From contig NZ_BMGY01000010.1 in assembly GCF_014640435.1 (NCBI RefSeq), forward strand, positions 52,833-116,832: 64,000 nucleotides of DNA. Direction: 5' to 3'. Positions 49,585 to 59,465 of the stretch are shown one piece after another; the stretch's first letter is position 1; every line of letters starts with the position of its first letter. Below the pieces are notes generated by a model that was not told the origin of the DNA, searched no databases, and worked only from the letters and a program-made list of their open reading frames with translations. The stretch comes from Hymenobacter frigidus (lineage in GTDB: Bacteria; Bacteroidota; Bacteroidia; Cytophagales; Hymenobacteraceae). Both the position numbers and the translations under genes were made by a program.

Positions 49585-51621
49585 ATGTTCACGCTTACGC
49601 CCGACCGTTCCGCCGTCCTCCAAGCCCTGGCCGACACCTTCATACCCGCCCTGGCCGATGGCAGCCCGGCCGGGTCTGCAGGGCTGAACCTGGAAAAATT
49701 GCAGGATGCGCTTCGGGAGCAGCCAGCGGGTGCCCAGGCTGAGTTCGGCAAGCTGCTCGACCTGATGGAGAAGCCGCTGCTGGGCCTGACGTGGTTCGGA
49801 CCGTTGAAGTCCTTCCGCAAGCTGGACGCCATCCAGCGTGAGCAGCTGCTGCAGAGTTGGGCTGCTTCCAACGTGCCGCAGCTGCGCAAGGGCTTCAACG
49901 CGCTGCGCAAGCTCTGCACCCTGCTGTACTACGGCGGCAGCATGGCCGAAGTGCCGGCTGCGTGGGGCCACCTCGGCTACCCCGGCCCCGACGAGCGGCC
50001 CGTCGACACGCCCAAACCAATCCACACCCTGCACCCCACGCAGGGCGCGGTATACGAGTGCAACGTGCTGGTGATTGGCAGCGGCGCGGGCGGCGGCGTA
50101 GTGGCCGGCGAGCTGGCCCAGGCCGGGCACGACGTGCTGGTTATCGAAAAAGGTCCTTATTGCCACGGCTGCGACTTTACGCAGCGTGAAGTAGACATGC
50201 TCGGCGCGCTCTACGACGCCAAAGGCACCCTGAGCACCCAGGATGGCAGCATCGGTATCCTGGCTGGCTCCTGCCTGGGCGGCGGCACCACCGTGAACTG
50301 GGCCGGCGCCTTCCGCACCCCCGACTACGTGCTGCAGGAATGGGCCCGCGAGCATGATGCACCCCATTTCAACACGCTGGCATTCAAAGAAAGCATCAAC
50401 GCCGTGGCCCGCACCATTGGCGTGAACACCAACTACACCCGCCACAACGGCCAGAACCAGGCCTTGTGGGACGGCTCCACCAAGCTGGGCCAGGAAGTGA
50501 AGCTAATTCCGCGCAACGAAAAGGGCCTGACCGATTCTGATAGCGACTTCCGGGCCCTCGGCTACACCTCGCTGGGCGATGCCCACGGCATCAAGCAGGG
50601 CACCCTGAATACGTACCTGCTCACGGCTTTTGAGCACGGAGCCCGCATTCTGGCCGACACCAAAGTTGACCGCGTAACCATTGCCCAGGGCCGCGCCACC
50701 GGAGCCGAAGCCGTGCACACCATGCCTGACGGCCGTACCGTGCGCGTCACGGTGAAGGCGAAGCGCGTGGTGGTGGCCGGCGGGGCTATCCAAACGCCGG
50801 CGCTGCTACTGCGCTCCGGCCTGAAGCACCCGCACCTGGGCCTGCACCTGCACCTGCACCCCACGGTGGTGGTGGCCGGCCGCTACCCCCACCCCATGAA
50901 CTCCTGGCACGGCCCCAGCATGAGTGTAGTGAACGACACTTACACGATGCTGCACGGCACCAATTTCGGCGCGAAGCTCGAAACGCCGCCCACCCACCCC
51001 GGCCTGCTGAGCATGGTGCTGCCGTGGCGCTCGGGCCGCCAGCACCACGAAATGCTGCGCGATGCCGACCACCTCGGCTCGTTCATCGTGCTCACCCGCG
51101 ACCGCGACGGCGGCCGCGTGACCATCGACAAAAACGGCATGCCGCTGATTGATTACGCCCTGTCAGATTTTGACCGGACCAATATGCTGGAAGGCGTGCG
51201 GGCCGCCGCCCAAATCCACGTAGCCGCGGGGGCCCACACCGTGTACCTGCCCCACGGCACCCTGCCCACGCTGCACGCCGAAAACGGCGTATTGCAGAAC
51301 CCCGCCGTGCTCGACCAGCTGCCGCACCTAAGTTGGAAGCCCAACCAATTCGGCCTCTACAGCGCCCACCAGATGAGCACCTGCCGCATGGGCGGCGATG
51401 CGGCCACGCACCCGCTCAAGCTCAACGGCGAAACCGTGGAAGTGCAAAACCTCTTCGTGGCCGATGGCTCGGCATTTCCGGCGTGCAGCGGAGTCAACCC
51501 CATGCTCACCATTATGGCGCTGGCGCACTTTACGGCCCAGGGCCTGAAAAATCAGGTAAAGCAGGCAGCCCACGCGGTACCTTTGGCCCCGAACCAGGGC
51601 CAATATGCACCGCAACTTTAA
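49585..51621 (+). CDS. GMC-family oxidoreductase (long-chain alcohol oxidase-like)
   Basis: 678 residues from ATG 49585. A helical N-terminal domain of about 150 residues precedes the FAD fold VLVIGSGAGGGVVAGELAQAG (about 155-175) and GSCLGGGTTVNWAGAF. The C-terminal half ends with SAHQMSTCRMG (catalytic His) and VADGSAFPACSGVNPMLTIMA, as in GMC enzymes. The long N-terminal region matches long-chain fatty alcohol oxidases and related dehydrogenases. The end overlaps the next gene by 17 bases. Confidence 0.93.
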   Translation: MFTLTPDRSAVLQALADTFIPALADGSPAGSAGLNLEKLQDALREQPAGAQAEFGKLLDLMEKPLLGLTWFGPLKSFRKLDAIQREQLLQSWAASNVPQLRKGFNALRKLCTLLYYGGSMAEVPAAWGHLGYPGPDERPVDTPKPIHTLHPTQGAVYECNVLVIGSGAGGGVVAGELAQAGHDVLVIEKGPYCHGCDFTQREVDMLGALYDAKGTLSTQDGSIGILAGSCLGGGTTVNWAGAFRTPDYVLQEWAREHDAPHFNTLAFKESINAVARTIGVNTNYTRHNGQNQALWDGSTKLGQEVKLIPRNEKGLTDSDSDFRALGYTSLGDAHGIKQGTLNTYLLTAFEHGARILADTKVDRVTIAQGRATGAEAVHTMPDGRTVRVTVKAKRVVVAGGAIQTPALLLRSGLKHPHLGLHLHLHPTVVVAGRYPHPMNSWHGPSMSVVNDTYTMLHGTNFGAKLETPPTHPGLLSMVLPWRSGRQHHEMLRDADHLGSFIVLTRDRDGGRVTIDKNGMPLIDYALSDFDRTNMLEGVRAAAQIHVAAGAHTVYLPHGTLPTLHAENGVLQNPAVLDQLPHLSWKPNQFGLYSAHQMSTCRMGGDAATHPLKLNGETVEVQNLFVADGSAFPACSGVNPMLTIMALAHFTAQGLKNQVKQAAHAVPLAPNQGQYAPQL

Positions 51622-53239
51622 CGAGAAAACCCTCCGCCGGATAGGTACCACCGTGTTTTTTGGCGGCTTGCTGCTGCTGGGCCTGTTGCTTACCAGCGAC
51701 TACGGCATGTGCTGGGACGAACCCGCCGAACGCCACGCCGGCTACATCAGTCTGCGCTACGTGGCCCAACGCTTCGCCCCTTCGGTGCTAGCGGCCGGCC
51801 ACCTGGCCAACCTGCCCGAGCTAGCCACTTATTCCGATGCCGACCACGGCGTGGCCTTCCAGCTGCCCATGGCCGTACTGGAGGCCATCTTCTTCCGCCA
51901 CGACCTGCGCGGAGCCTACTGGATGCGGCATTTTCTGTGCTTCGCCACGTTTGTACTCGGGACCTGGGCCGTGTACCGGCTGGGCCGTGAGCGGTTTGGC
52001 AGCTGGCGCTGGGGGCTGGCGGGGGCCGCCCTATTGGTGTTGTCGCCCCGCATTTTTGCCGAGGCCTTTTATAACTACAAGGACTTGGTGTTCATGAATT
52101 TGTTTGCGGTGGGTGGCTACACGCTCACGCGGCTGCTGCGCCGGCCCACGGCGGGCCGGGCGCTCACGCACGCTCTGGTCACGGCCCTGGCCACCGATGT
52201 GCGCATCATGGGCCTGCTACTGCCCGCGCTCACAGTAGCTTTCGGGGGGCTGGAGATGTGGGCACGGCCGGTACGACGGCCGGCCTTCGTACGTGCCCTG
52301 GGCCTATACTCAGCAGCGGTGGGGCCGTTGGTGGTATTGTTCTGGCCCTACCTCTGGGAAGCGCCTGTGCAGCGCCTGTTGGCGTGTTTCAAGAGCTTCC
52401 GGCACTACCGCCAAGATCTGACGGTGCTGTACTTGGGTAAAATACAGTCATGCCAGAATCTACCCTGGCACTACCTCTCGGGGTGGATACTGATAACCAC
52501 ACCCGTGGCGTACTCCCTGTTATTTATTGGAGGCGTGGCTAGTGTACTGCGCAATTTTTTCCGGCAGCCGCAGCAGACGCTGCTCCGCGTAGCTACCCGC
52601 CGCGACCTGCTTTTCGGGGCTTGGTGTGGGGGCACGCTGGTGCTGCTAGTAGGTATCAACTCGGTCGTGTACGACGGCTGGCGACACGTCTATTTTATTT
52701 ATCCGGCCTTCATGCTACTGGCCGTGCGGGGCCTGTGGGCGGGCGTACGGGCCTGGCGGGCCGCCCCACCGGCTTCGGCCACGCGGCGGCTGGGTTGGGT
52801 AGCGGGCGCGGCGCTGGCGCTGGGCGTGGCCCACACGGCCGTGCGCCAGGTAGCCGACCACCCGTACCAGCATGCGTATTTCAGCTTCCTGCCTGCCCCC
52901 ACAACGGGCCGGCTCTTCGAGCGAGATTATTGGGGCGTATCGAGCCGCGACGGGTTGGCCTGGATAATGGCGCATGACCGCAGCGCCATTATCGCCGTCA
53001 GCGACACATTACTGATGGTTGGACCAGTACGCAACAATGCGCTGCTGCTGCCCCTGGCCGACCAGGCCCGGCTCCGGTTTGTGCCCCATGCGCAAGCGCA
53101 GTACTACATTGGCCTGTACCGCTGGCACCCAACTCCCTACGATACCACCGTCTATGGCTCGGTTGTGCACGAGATTCGGGTAGCAGGCCTGCCCATTCTC
53201 ACGGTGTTCCGCCGGCCAGGCCAGGATTTACGTAAGTAA
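51605..53239 (+). CDS. Multispan membrane protein, ArnT/PMT-like glycosyltransferase
   Basis: 544 residues from ATG 51605 with about ten to twelve hydrophobic helices. The N-terminal helix is followed by SDYGMCWDEPAERHAG, which carries an acidic pair like the catalytic Asp-Glu loop of lipid-carrier-dependent transferases of family GT39/GT83. The last 100 residues form a soluble part. Translational coupling to the GMC oxidoreductase is clear from the overlap, but a shared pathway is not obvious. Confidence 0.75.
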   Translation: MHRNFNEKTLRRIGTTVFFGGLLLLGLLLTSDYGMCWDEPAERHAGYISLRYVAQRFAPSVLAAGHLANLPELATYSDADHGVAFQLPMAVLEAIFFRHDLRGAYWMRHFLCFATFVLGTWAVYRLGRERFGSWRWGLAGAALLVLSPRIFAEAFYNYKDLVFMNLFAVGGYTLTRLLRRPTAGRALTHALVTALATDVRIMGLLLPALTVAFGGLEMWARPVRRPAFVRALGLYSAAVGPLVVLFWPYLWEAPVQRLLACFKSFRHYRQDLTVLYLGKIQSCQNLPWHYLSGWILITTPVAYSLLFIGGVASVLRNFFRQPQQTLLRVATRRDLLFGAWCGGTLVLLVGINSVVYDGWRHVYFIYPAFMLLAVRGLWAGVRAWRAAPPASATRRLGWVAGAALALGVAHTAVRQVADHPYQHAYFSFLPAPTTGRLFERDYWGVSSRDGLAWIMAHDRSAIIAVSDTLLMVGPVRNNALLLPLADQARLRFVPHAQAQYYIGLYRWHPTPYDTTVYGSVVHEIRVAGLPILTVFRRPGQDLRK

Positions 53240-53266
53240 GTGCACTCGGCTCTACTTCTTTCGCAC

Positions 53267-53692
53267 ATGATGCCTTCTCCTCTCCGTTCCGTATTCCTGG
53301 CCGGGCTGCTAGCCTTCAGCCTGATTACCACCAGCTGCTCTATTTTCCGGCACCGCAGCAAATCAGCTCCAGTAGTCGAAACCGTGCGCACGGCCAACTC
53401 GCCCACCCCGCCCACTGCCGCCCGCGACCTGGCCGATGTTATGGCCACCGACCTCCAGCTTACCCCTGACCAAACGGCAAGGGTTCGCACCATCCTCACC
53501 AGCACCGTGGAGCAGGCTAACGCCGCCAAAAGCAAGTTCCCGGCCCAATCACCCCAGCTGCTGGCCGAGCAGAAGCGCATCAACATAGCCTCCCAAAAAG
53601 AGCTTCAGCAGGTGCTGGGCCCTGCCAAGTTCAAGCAATTGCAAGCCAACCGCCGCAAAATGGCCGCCGAGATGCAACAACGGCAGAAGTAG
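53267..53692 (+). CDS. Small lipoprotein of unknown function
   Basis: 141 residues from ATG 53267 (ATGATG; the GTG at 53240 in the same frame is less likely because the signal would be displaced). A signal ending SLITTSC gives a lipidated Cys near residue 25. The mature part is helical and Gln/Lys-rich, with LQLTPDQTARVRTILTSTVEQ and KELQQVLGPAKFKQLQANRR, which resembles the Spy/CpxP-like two-helix pattern of proteins carrying LTxxQ motifs. The stop is five bases from the end of the convergent Uma2 gene. Confidence 0.75.
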   Translation: MMPSPLRSVFLAGLLAFSLITTSCSIFRHRSKSAPVVETVRTANSPTPPTAARDLADVMATDLQLTPDQTARVRTILTSTVEQANAAKSKFPAQSPQLLAEQKRINIASQKELQQVLGPAKFKQLQANRRKMAAEMQQRQK

Positions 53693-53696
53693 CCGC

Positions 53697-54299
53697 CTAC
53701 GGATGCTCCGGAGCCGAAATCAGCGCCAGCGGGGCCACATCGGTGTCATCATAGACATCGGCCAGGGGCAGCCGCAGGTTCAAATCCGGAATTTCCAGCA
53801 CATCGGCCGGGTCGCTCAGCACCGTATAAATCCACTGGCCCATGTCGTCGCGTCGAAACCACTCCAGTACCCAAGCCGTCTGCGACACCAAGATGTAATG
53901 ACGCAGCGAGGGAATCTTCTTGTATTGATTGAACTTTCGGCTGCGGTCGTACTCGGCGGTCGACGGCGAGAGGACTTCCACAATTAACACGGGCTGACGA
54001 ATCAACAACGGGTCGCGTCGGTCACTGGGGTCGCAACTCACCATCACATCAGGGTAGGTGTAGTGAAAATCGTTCTGTACCGCTAAGCGCACGGATTCAT
54101 CATATAATCGACAGCCTCGTTGTCGCACCCCGGGCCGCAAGCCAGCCACAATATTTCCTTTTATCAGGTTGTGCGGAATGGTCCCACCCGCCATCGCGAA
54201 TACTTTCCCATCGAAATACTCATGCCGCACTTCACTCTGGGCTTCCAAAGCAAAATATTCAGCGACAGTATATCGGTTTTGGATTTCGGGTTGTCCCAT
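53697..54299 (-). CDS. Uma2-family (DUF820) predicted nuclease
   Basis: 200 residues from ATG 54299. RYTVAEYFALEAQSEVRHEYFDGKVFAMAGGT is the family N-terminus, and PDVMVSCDPSD with VLIVEVLSPSTAEYDRSRKFNQYKK carries the PD-(D/E)XK-like acidic and Lys residues. Such proteins are abundant in Cyanobacteria and Bacteroidota and are predicted endonucleases with no firm role. No neighbouring toxin-antitoxin partner is seen. Confidence 0.9.
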   Translation of the reverse strand: MGQPEIQNRYTVAEYFALEAQSEVRHEYFDGKVFAMAGGTIPHNLIKGNIVAGLRPGVRQRGCRLYDESVRLAVQNDFHYTYPDVMVSCDPSDRRDPLLIRQPVLIVEVLSPSTAEYDRSRKFNQYKKIPSLRHYILVSQTAWVLEWFRRDDMGQWIYTVLSDPADVLEIPDLNLRLPLADVYDDTDVAPLALISAPEHP

Positions 54300-54387
54300 G
54301 GTTTGGCAAGAATTTACTTTCAAAGGTAATACTTCGCAAATTCCACGGGCCGGGTGCAGCTACCCCTTGCGGTCTGCATTCAGGTGG

Positions 54388-55854
54388 CTACAGGTACTTC
54401 ACCATCAAGTCAACCAGCTTCTGCACCTTGCTGGTATAGGGCGGGTACATGACCTTGATACCGGTGAAGCCCACGCGCTGGCGCATCACGCCTTTTTCGT
54501 TGCTGAACGCCAGAAAGCCCGCGTGCCCGTGGGCCTTACCGAGGCCGCTGTTGCCCACGCCGCCGGCGGGCAACTCGGGGTGCGCGAAGTGCAGTACGGT
54601 TTCGTTCACGCCCGCGCCGCCAGCCGAGATGCTGTCGAGCAAATAGCGGCGGTTTTCAGCGCTGGTACTGAACACGTATTGCGCCAGCGGCTTGAGGCGA
54701 GCGTTGACGTAAGCGGTTGTTTCGCTCAGGTTTTTGAAGGTAAGTACGGGCAGCAACGGGCCAAATATCTCCTCTTCCAGCACCCGGGCATCGGCCGGCA
54801 CGTTGGTCAGAATGGTCGGCTCGATGTAGTTCTGCGACTCGTCCACGGTGCCGCCGGCGGCCACCGTGGCCCCTTTGGTTTGGGCATCCTCAAGTAACCC
54901 AGCGAGGCGGGCGAAATGGTGCTGGTTTACCACCCGGGCCAACGAGTCGGAATGTTCGATGCCCGCGCCGGTGGGGTTGTAAGCCCGTTGGATGGCGGCT
55001 GTGAGCTCGGTAAGCAAGGCCGGCTGCACGCTTTCCTGCACCAGCAGGTAATCGGGGGCCACGCAGGTCTGGCCGTTATTCAGGAATTTGCCCCACACTA
55101 TTTTCTCGGCGGCGTCGCGCAGGTTGGCCGTTTCGTCTACTACGGCGGGGTTCTTGCCGCCAAGCTCCAGCGTCAGGCCCGAGAGGTGCTCGGCGGCGGC
55201 GCGCATCACAATCTTGCCCACCTCGGGGCTTCCAGTGAAGAAAATATGGTCCCAGGGCAGCTTCAGCAGCTCGGTGGCGACTTCTTTGCCGCCTTCCAGC
55301 AGCAGCACTTCTTCGGGCCGAAACAGGTCCTGGCACAGCTTACGCAGCAGGGCCGAGGTGGCAGGCGTTTGCTCGGCGGGCTTAACCACCACCGCGTTAC
55401 CGGCCGCGATAGCCGAAATCAGCGGGCCCACGGCCAGGTAAAACGGGTAGTTCCAGGGCGCGATAATCAGCACCACGCCCTTGGGCTCCACCTGCACCCA
55501 CGAGCGGGTGCCCAATAGCGCCATACTCACGCCCACCGACCGCGGGGCCATCCACTTTTTGAGGTGACTGCTGGTGTGCTTCAACTCCACCAGCGAGGTC
55601 CAGATTTCGGTCAGGTCGGTTTCGGCGGCGGGCTTGCGAAAATCAGTGTAAAGCGCCGCCTGAATATCGGTGCGGTGCGCGTGCAGCCAGTTACTAAGCT
55701 TTTGCAGGCGGGCGCGGCGGGCCACCACGTCCTCGCGGCGTAGGGCGGGTGCGTGCTGCCGCAAGGCATCAAACTGCGCCTGAAACAAGTTGGCGATGGG
55801 GGCCGAAGTTGAAGCAGCGGCAACAGCAGCAGGCACTAAAACATTAGGTTGCAT
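54388..55854 (-). CDS. Aldehyde dehydrogenase family protein
   Basis: 488 residues from ATG 55854. NAD-binding segment APWNYPFYLAVGPLISAIAAGNAVVVKPAEQTP, FFTGSPEVGKIV, catalytic Glu in TLELGGKNPAVV and catalytic Cys in NNGQTCVAPDYLL are all present. The C-terminus keeps the hydrophobic end typical of the ALDH3-like group (fatty aldehyde dehydrogenases). It could oxidise long-chain aldehydes, which would suit the GMC alcohol oxidoreductase upstream, although the genes lie about 2.8 kb apart on opposite strands. Confidence 0.92.
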   Translation of the reverse strand: MQPNVLVPAAVAAASTSAPIANLFQAQFDALRQHAPALRREDVVARRARLQKLSNWLHAHRTDIQAALYTDFRKPAAETDLTEIWTSLVELKHTSSHLKKWMAPRSVGVSMALLGTRSWVQVEPKGVVLIIAPWNYPFYLAVGPLISAIAAGNAVVVKPAEQTPATSALLRKLCQDLFRPEEVLLLEGGKEVATELLKLPWDHIFFTGSPEVGKIVMRAAAEHLSGLTLELGGKNPAVVDETANLRDAAEKIVWGKFLNNGQTCVAPDYLLVQESVQPALLTELTAAIQRAYNPTGAGIEHSDSLARVVNQHHFARLAGLLEDAQTKGATVAAGGTVDESQNYIEPTILTNVPADARVLEEEIFGPLLPVLTFKNLSETTAYVNARLKPLAQYVFSTSAENRRYLLDSISAGGAGVNETVLHFAHPELPAGGVGNSGLGKAHGHAGFLAFSNEKGVMRQRVGFTGIKVMYPPYTSKVQKLVDLMVKYL

Positions 55855-56000
55855 GAGCAGAAGGATTGACGACACCAAAAAACCGCCGGGCAATACCCTG
55901 CTGGCTTGCTGAAAGATACAGCACCGCTGCAACATTCCGGGTCGCTGTCCGTCAGCGGGTGAAATAGCGGCCGCGTGTTAGCCCAGCATAACTCCGGTGT

Positions 56001-56008
56001 TACCTTTG
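56001..56008 (+). promoter_or_regulatory. -7 promoter box of the PAP2 gene
   Basis: TACCTTTG, a perfect TAnnTTTG, about 130 bases before the ATG at 56138. Confidence 0.6.
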
Positions 56009-56137
56009 TCGCCTGCTATGCGGGCTGCGCCTGCCCATTCTCGTTCCACTACACCCCCGCCCCACGCGCTTATCAACGGGCCGGGCCGCTGTTATTATTG
56101 CTGTTTATCCGTGAGTTTTTATTACCCCTGCCGTACT

Positions 56138-57313
56138 ATGCGGCTAGTTTTTGCGCTGCTGCTTGGTCAGTTTTTCCTTCCTACCGGCTTTGCCTACGCG
56201 GCCCCGTCCACGGCGAGCGTTACGGATTCCACTATCCTTGAAGCTTCCAGCGCCCGGCCCGACAGCGTGACGGCGCCCGTCGAGGCCCCTGCCACGTCGC
56301 CATTCGAACTGATTCCCGTCGACACGACCTTGCTGAATCATACCCGCGATGCCAACGGCCGGATTTCAACCTACACCGTGGCCCCGGGCGTAACCTGGCA
56401 CTACGCCAAGCCCCGGCCCTTCCGCTGGGCACTGCACATCCCGCGCGATTTGGGCCAGTTCCCGGCCTATGCTTTCCGCCGCGAAAACGCCGAAACGCTG
56501 ACGGGCCTGGCCGTGAGCTCGGTGGTGCTGTGGGTGGCCGACCAGGCTATTCTGGATTGGTCGCAGGATTTTGGCCGCTTCATCGGCTTGACGCCCAAGA
56601 GCACGCAAAAGTCGCTGGTTTACATTCCGTTTCGCCTTGGCTCGGCCAATTTGCCGTTCGAGTTCAACGTACCCGACAACCTCAACAGCACGTTCTACTA
56701 CCTCGGCGATGGCTGGACGCACCTCGCCGTGGCTTCCAGCTTCTGGATTTACGGTGGCATCAAGAAGGACAACCGCGCCCTGCAAACGTCCAGCCAGCTC
56801 GGCGAGGCCATTTTCAGCACCGGCCTTGTAGTGCAGGGGCTCAAGCGCCTCACCGGCCGCCAGAGCCCCTACGTGGCCACCAAAGACCGCGGCGAGTGGC
56901 ACCTTTTTCCGTCTTACAACCGCTACCAAAGCTTCGTGCCCAACTACGACGCCTTCCCGACCGGCCACATGGCCACGGCCATGGCCACCGTCACGGTTGT
57001 CGCCGATAACTATCCCGAGTATCATTTCATTCGTCCCTTGGGCTATTCGCTCATCGGTCTGCTGGGCTATTCTATGCTCAACAACGGCGTACACTGGGCT
57101 TCCGATTATCCCATTGGTGTTGCCCTGGGCTATGCTTTCGGCAAAATTGCCGTGCGCGCTGGCCGCACCCGCGTTGCGGCCGCCACCGACCCGGCCATGC
57201 AGGGCACCGGCCTGGCGCCACCCGCCCGCCCTCAGCCCTGGTACCGCAAGGGCAAGTTTGCGCCCTACAACTACGGCCCATTCACCGGCGCATCCTGGTC
57301 GCTACGCTGGTAA
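56138..57313 (+). CDS. PAP2-family phosphatase, exported
   Basis: 391 residues from ATG 56138, which starts the signal peptide (MRLVFALLLGQFFLPTGFAYA). The three phosphatase motifs are present: LKRLTGRQSP, FPTGHMA and NGVHWASDYPIGVALGY, with the two catalytic His in motifs 2 and 3. An N-terminal Ser/Pro-rich linker precedes the helical core. It probably removes phosphate from lipid phosphates (undecaprenyl-PP or phosphatidate) at the outer face of the inner membrane. Confidence 0.9.
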   Translation: MRLVFALLLGQFFLPTGFAYAAPSTASVTDSTILEASSARPDSVTAPVEAPATSPFELIPVDTTLLNHTRDANGRISTYTVAPGVTWHYAKPRPFRWALHIPRDLGQFPAYAFRRENAETLTGLAVSSVVLWVADQAILDWSQDFGRFIGLTPKSTQKSLVYIPFRLGSANLPFEFNVPDNLNSTFYYLGDGWTHLAVASSFWIYGGIKKDNRALQTSSQLGEAIFSTGLVVQGLKRLTGRQSPYVATKDRGEWHLFPSYNRYQSFVPNYDAFPTGHMATAMATVTVVADNYPEYHFIRPLGYSLIGLLGYSMLNNGVHWASDYPIGVALGYAFGKIAVRAGRTRVAAATDPAMQGTGLAPPARPQPWYRKGKFAPYNYGPFTGASWSLRW

Positions 57314-57336
57314 GCTGGCTTCTCAGAAACAAAACA

Positions 57337-57387
57337 CTGCAAAAAAGAACCCCGCCTCAGTCAAGGAGCGGGGTTCTTTTTTTGCAG
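57337..57387. terminator. Bidirectional terminator
   Basis: Arms CTGCAAAAAAGAACCCCGC (57337-57355) and its complement (57368-57387), with a 12-base loop; T and A runs on both sides of the GC core. Confidence 0.9.
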
Positions 57388-57397
57388 TGATGAAGCC

Positions 57398-58060
57398 TTA
57401 GTTGAACAGGCCTTTTTTCACGGTGCGGTTGCCGTCTTCATCAATTTTAATCTTCGTGCCGTCGGCCCGCTTGATTTTGACCGAGCCGTCGTCGTCACGC
57501 TTCACTTTGGCCCCGTTGACGTATTTGGTCTTGTGGTCGCCATCGTTTTCATGCTCCATTTTCTTTACACCCGAGCCCTGGCCCGCGTTACCACCGCGCG
57601 GCGCGGCAGTGCTGATGGGCTCTACCCGGGCCGGCACCAGCGAGTAAGGGCCATCGCCGTAGGAGGCGCGGTTGGCCGAGTAGGTGTTGTAATAGGTCGG
57701 GTTGTTCAGGGCCGTGCGCACTTCCGCATCGGCCTGGTCGTTGGTTTCCCGCATGGCTAAGTACCGGCCAGTGGTGTCGGTGGCATAGCGGGTCTGGTAC
57801 TCGCCCATCCGGCGGCCGCGGGTGTAGTAGGTCCGCTCAATGCGTGTGACCACCACGGTATCGGTCAGTTTTAGGTCTTCAGCCACCCGCGCGGCCAGGC
57901 GGCGGGCTTCGTCGTGCGCGGCCATCGTGTCGGGGATTACCACGGCGGTATTGGCATCGGTAACGGGCACGGTGGTCGTGGTTTCAACCTTTTTCTCCTG
58001 CGAACAGGCGGCGGTGGCCAACGAAGCGGCGGCCAGCAGGCCAAGCAATTTGATATTCAT
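57398..58060 (-). CDS. Lipoprotein with basic repeat tail, unknown function
   Basis: 220 residues from ATG 58060. The signal ends LAAASLATAAC, so Cys near 18 is lipidated. A central part (YYTRGRRMGEYQTRYATDTTGRY) has no known domain. The C-terminal 50 residues carry short repeats of the form K(V/I)K(R/I)xDDG and resemble the Asp/Lys-rich strands DGSVKIKRADGTKIKIDEDG. A terminator hairpin lies just past the stop. I do not recognise a family. Confidence 0.75.
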   Translation of the reverse strand: MNIKLLGLLAAASLATAACSQEKKVETTTTVPVTDANTAVVIPDTMAAHDEARRLAARVAEDLKLTDTVVVTRIERTYYTRGRRMGEYQTRYATDTTGRYLAMRETNDQADAEVRTALNNPTYYNTYSANRASYGDGPYSLVPARVEPISTAAPRGGNAGQGSGVKKMEHENDGDHKTKYVNGAKVKRDDDGSVKIKRADGTKIKIDEDGNRTVKKGLFN

Positions 58061-58387
58061 GTACAAAAGAATTAAAGAAAAAAGGACGGTCAGCTGACCC
58101 TATTTATCGGCTGATACGAAGGCATCGGACCGGAGGTTTTAGCTCGGCTATGCGGTTGGTTTGGGCTGTTGGCAGCAGCGGTTGTATCAGGCCTTCTTTT
58201 CAAATACACCAGTGCCGTAATACAAGCAATAACTATTCGTAAAAATTTACAAATAAGCACGTTATCTATTTCAATCTGCCCATTTTTATCTTTCACCCCC
58301 GTGCAAAAGGCCGTACCTTTGCGCCATCCATGCCCGCGGCGCATTTGCGTTGCACGGTTTCTGGTATCTTTCTTTAATCCTGCGCCG
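58061..58387. other. Divergent promoter region of the lipoprotein and rluF genes
   Basis: About 327 bases. The last third is AT-rich and holds the -7 box TACCTTTG (58314-58321) followed by GCGCCATCC. No coding frame is convincing. Confidence 0.5.
58314..58321 (+). promoter_or_regulatory. -7 promoter box of rluF
   Basis: TACCTTTG, perfect TAnnTTTG, about 65 bases before the ATG at 58388. Confidence 0.6.
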
Positions 58388-59422
58388 ATGCCCCCCGTTT
58401 CCTCCACCCGCCTCAATAAATTCATCAGCGAAAGCGGCATGTGCTCGCGCCGCGAGGCCGACCGCTACATCGCGCAGGGGGCGGTGCTACTCAACGGCAA
58501 GCCCGCCCAGATAGGCGACCAGGTGGGCCCGCGCGACCGCGTAACCGTGAACGGCCACAAGCTGGAGCCCAAGCAGGCCGAAGATGCCGTGTATCTGGCG
58601 TTTAACAAGCCGGTGGGCGTCACCAGCACCTCGGAGCCGGGCGTGCGCGGCAACATCGTGGACTACGTGAACCACGCCGCCCGCGTGTTCCCCATCGGGC
58701 GGCTCGACAAGGACTCGTCGGGCCTGATTTTCCTGACCAGCGACGGCGACATCGTGAACAAGATTCTGCGCGCTGGCAACCAGCACGAAAAGGAATACGT
58801 GGTGACCGTGAACCGCATTCTGACCGACCAGATGCTGGACGAAATGGCCAGTGGCATCCCCATGCTGGGCGTGGTTACCAAGCGCTGCGTGGTGCAAAAA
58901 GAAACGCCTTACATCTTCCGCATCACGCTGGTACAAGGGCTGAACCGCCAGGTGCGCCGCATGGTGGAGCATTTTGGCTACGAGGTCACCAAGCTGGAGC
59001 GCGTCCGCATCATGAACGTGAACCTGAAGGGCCTGCCCGTGGGCGACTGGCGCGAGCTGACTCCCCCCGAGCTGGCTGGCATCATGAAAATGGTGGCCAA
59101 GTCGAGCGGTACCGAGGAAGCCTCGGGCGGCCGGCGCACCCCTAAGACCGCGCCCGCTGCGCCCGGCGAAGGCCGCCCCCGCAAACCGGGGCCACCGTCG
59201 ATGCACAACCCCTCGGGCACCGGCTGGTGGGGCCCACGCCCCGAAAAGCCCAAGCCCGGCGGTCCTCAAACCGGCCCCGGCACCAGACGCCCAGCCAAAG
59301 CCGGCCCCGGCGGCGCGGCGCGTCCCAAGAGCAACGGCCCCGGTGGCCCGGCCCGGCCCAAGGGCGGCAGCCTGGGCAGCCGCCCGGCCGGACGCAGCAA
59401 AGGCCCGAGCCGGCCCCGCTAG
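58388..59422 (+). CDS. rluF: 23S rRNA pseudouridine synthase, RluF/RluB family, with long basic tail
   Basis: 344 residues from ATG 58388, where the S4 domain begins ([30 protein letters not shown]). The catalytic Asp is in [12 protein letters not shown], and [17 protein letters not shown] is the family motif. It isomerises a uridine of 23S rRNA (position 2604 in the RluF branch). The last 110 or so residues are a Gly/Pro/Lys/Arg-rich tail with repeats such as [14 protein letters not shown] and GGPARPKG, probably RNA-binding and disordered. Confidence 0.92.
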   Translation: MPPVSSTRLNKFISESGMCSRREADRYIAQGAVLLNGKPAQIGDQVGPRDRVTVNGHKLEPKQAEDAVYLAFNKPVGVTSTSEPGVRGNIVDYVNHAARVFPIGRLDKDSSGLIFLTSDGDIVNKILRAGNQHEKEYVVTVNRILTDQMLDEMASGIPMLGVVTKRCVVQKETPYIFRITLVQGLNRQVRRMVEHFGYEVTKLERVRIMNVNLKGLPVGDWRELTPPELAGIMKMVAKSSGTEEASGGRRTPKTAPAAPGEGRPRKPGPPSMHNPSGTGWWGPRPEKPKPGGPQTGPGTRRPAKAGPGGAARPKSNGPGGPARPKGGSLGSRPAGRSKGPSRPR

Positions 59423-59465
59423 CTCCCTGCGGAATTATCGCTCCTTGGTTTGCCGTTAGCCCCGA

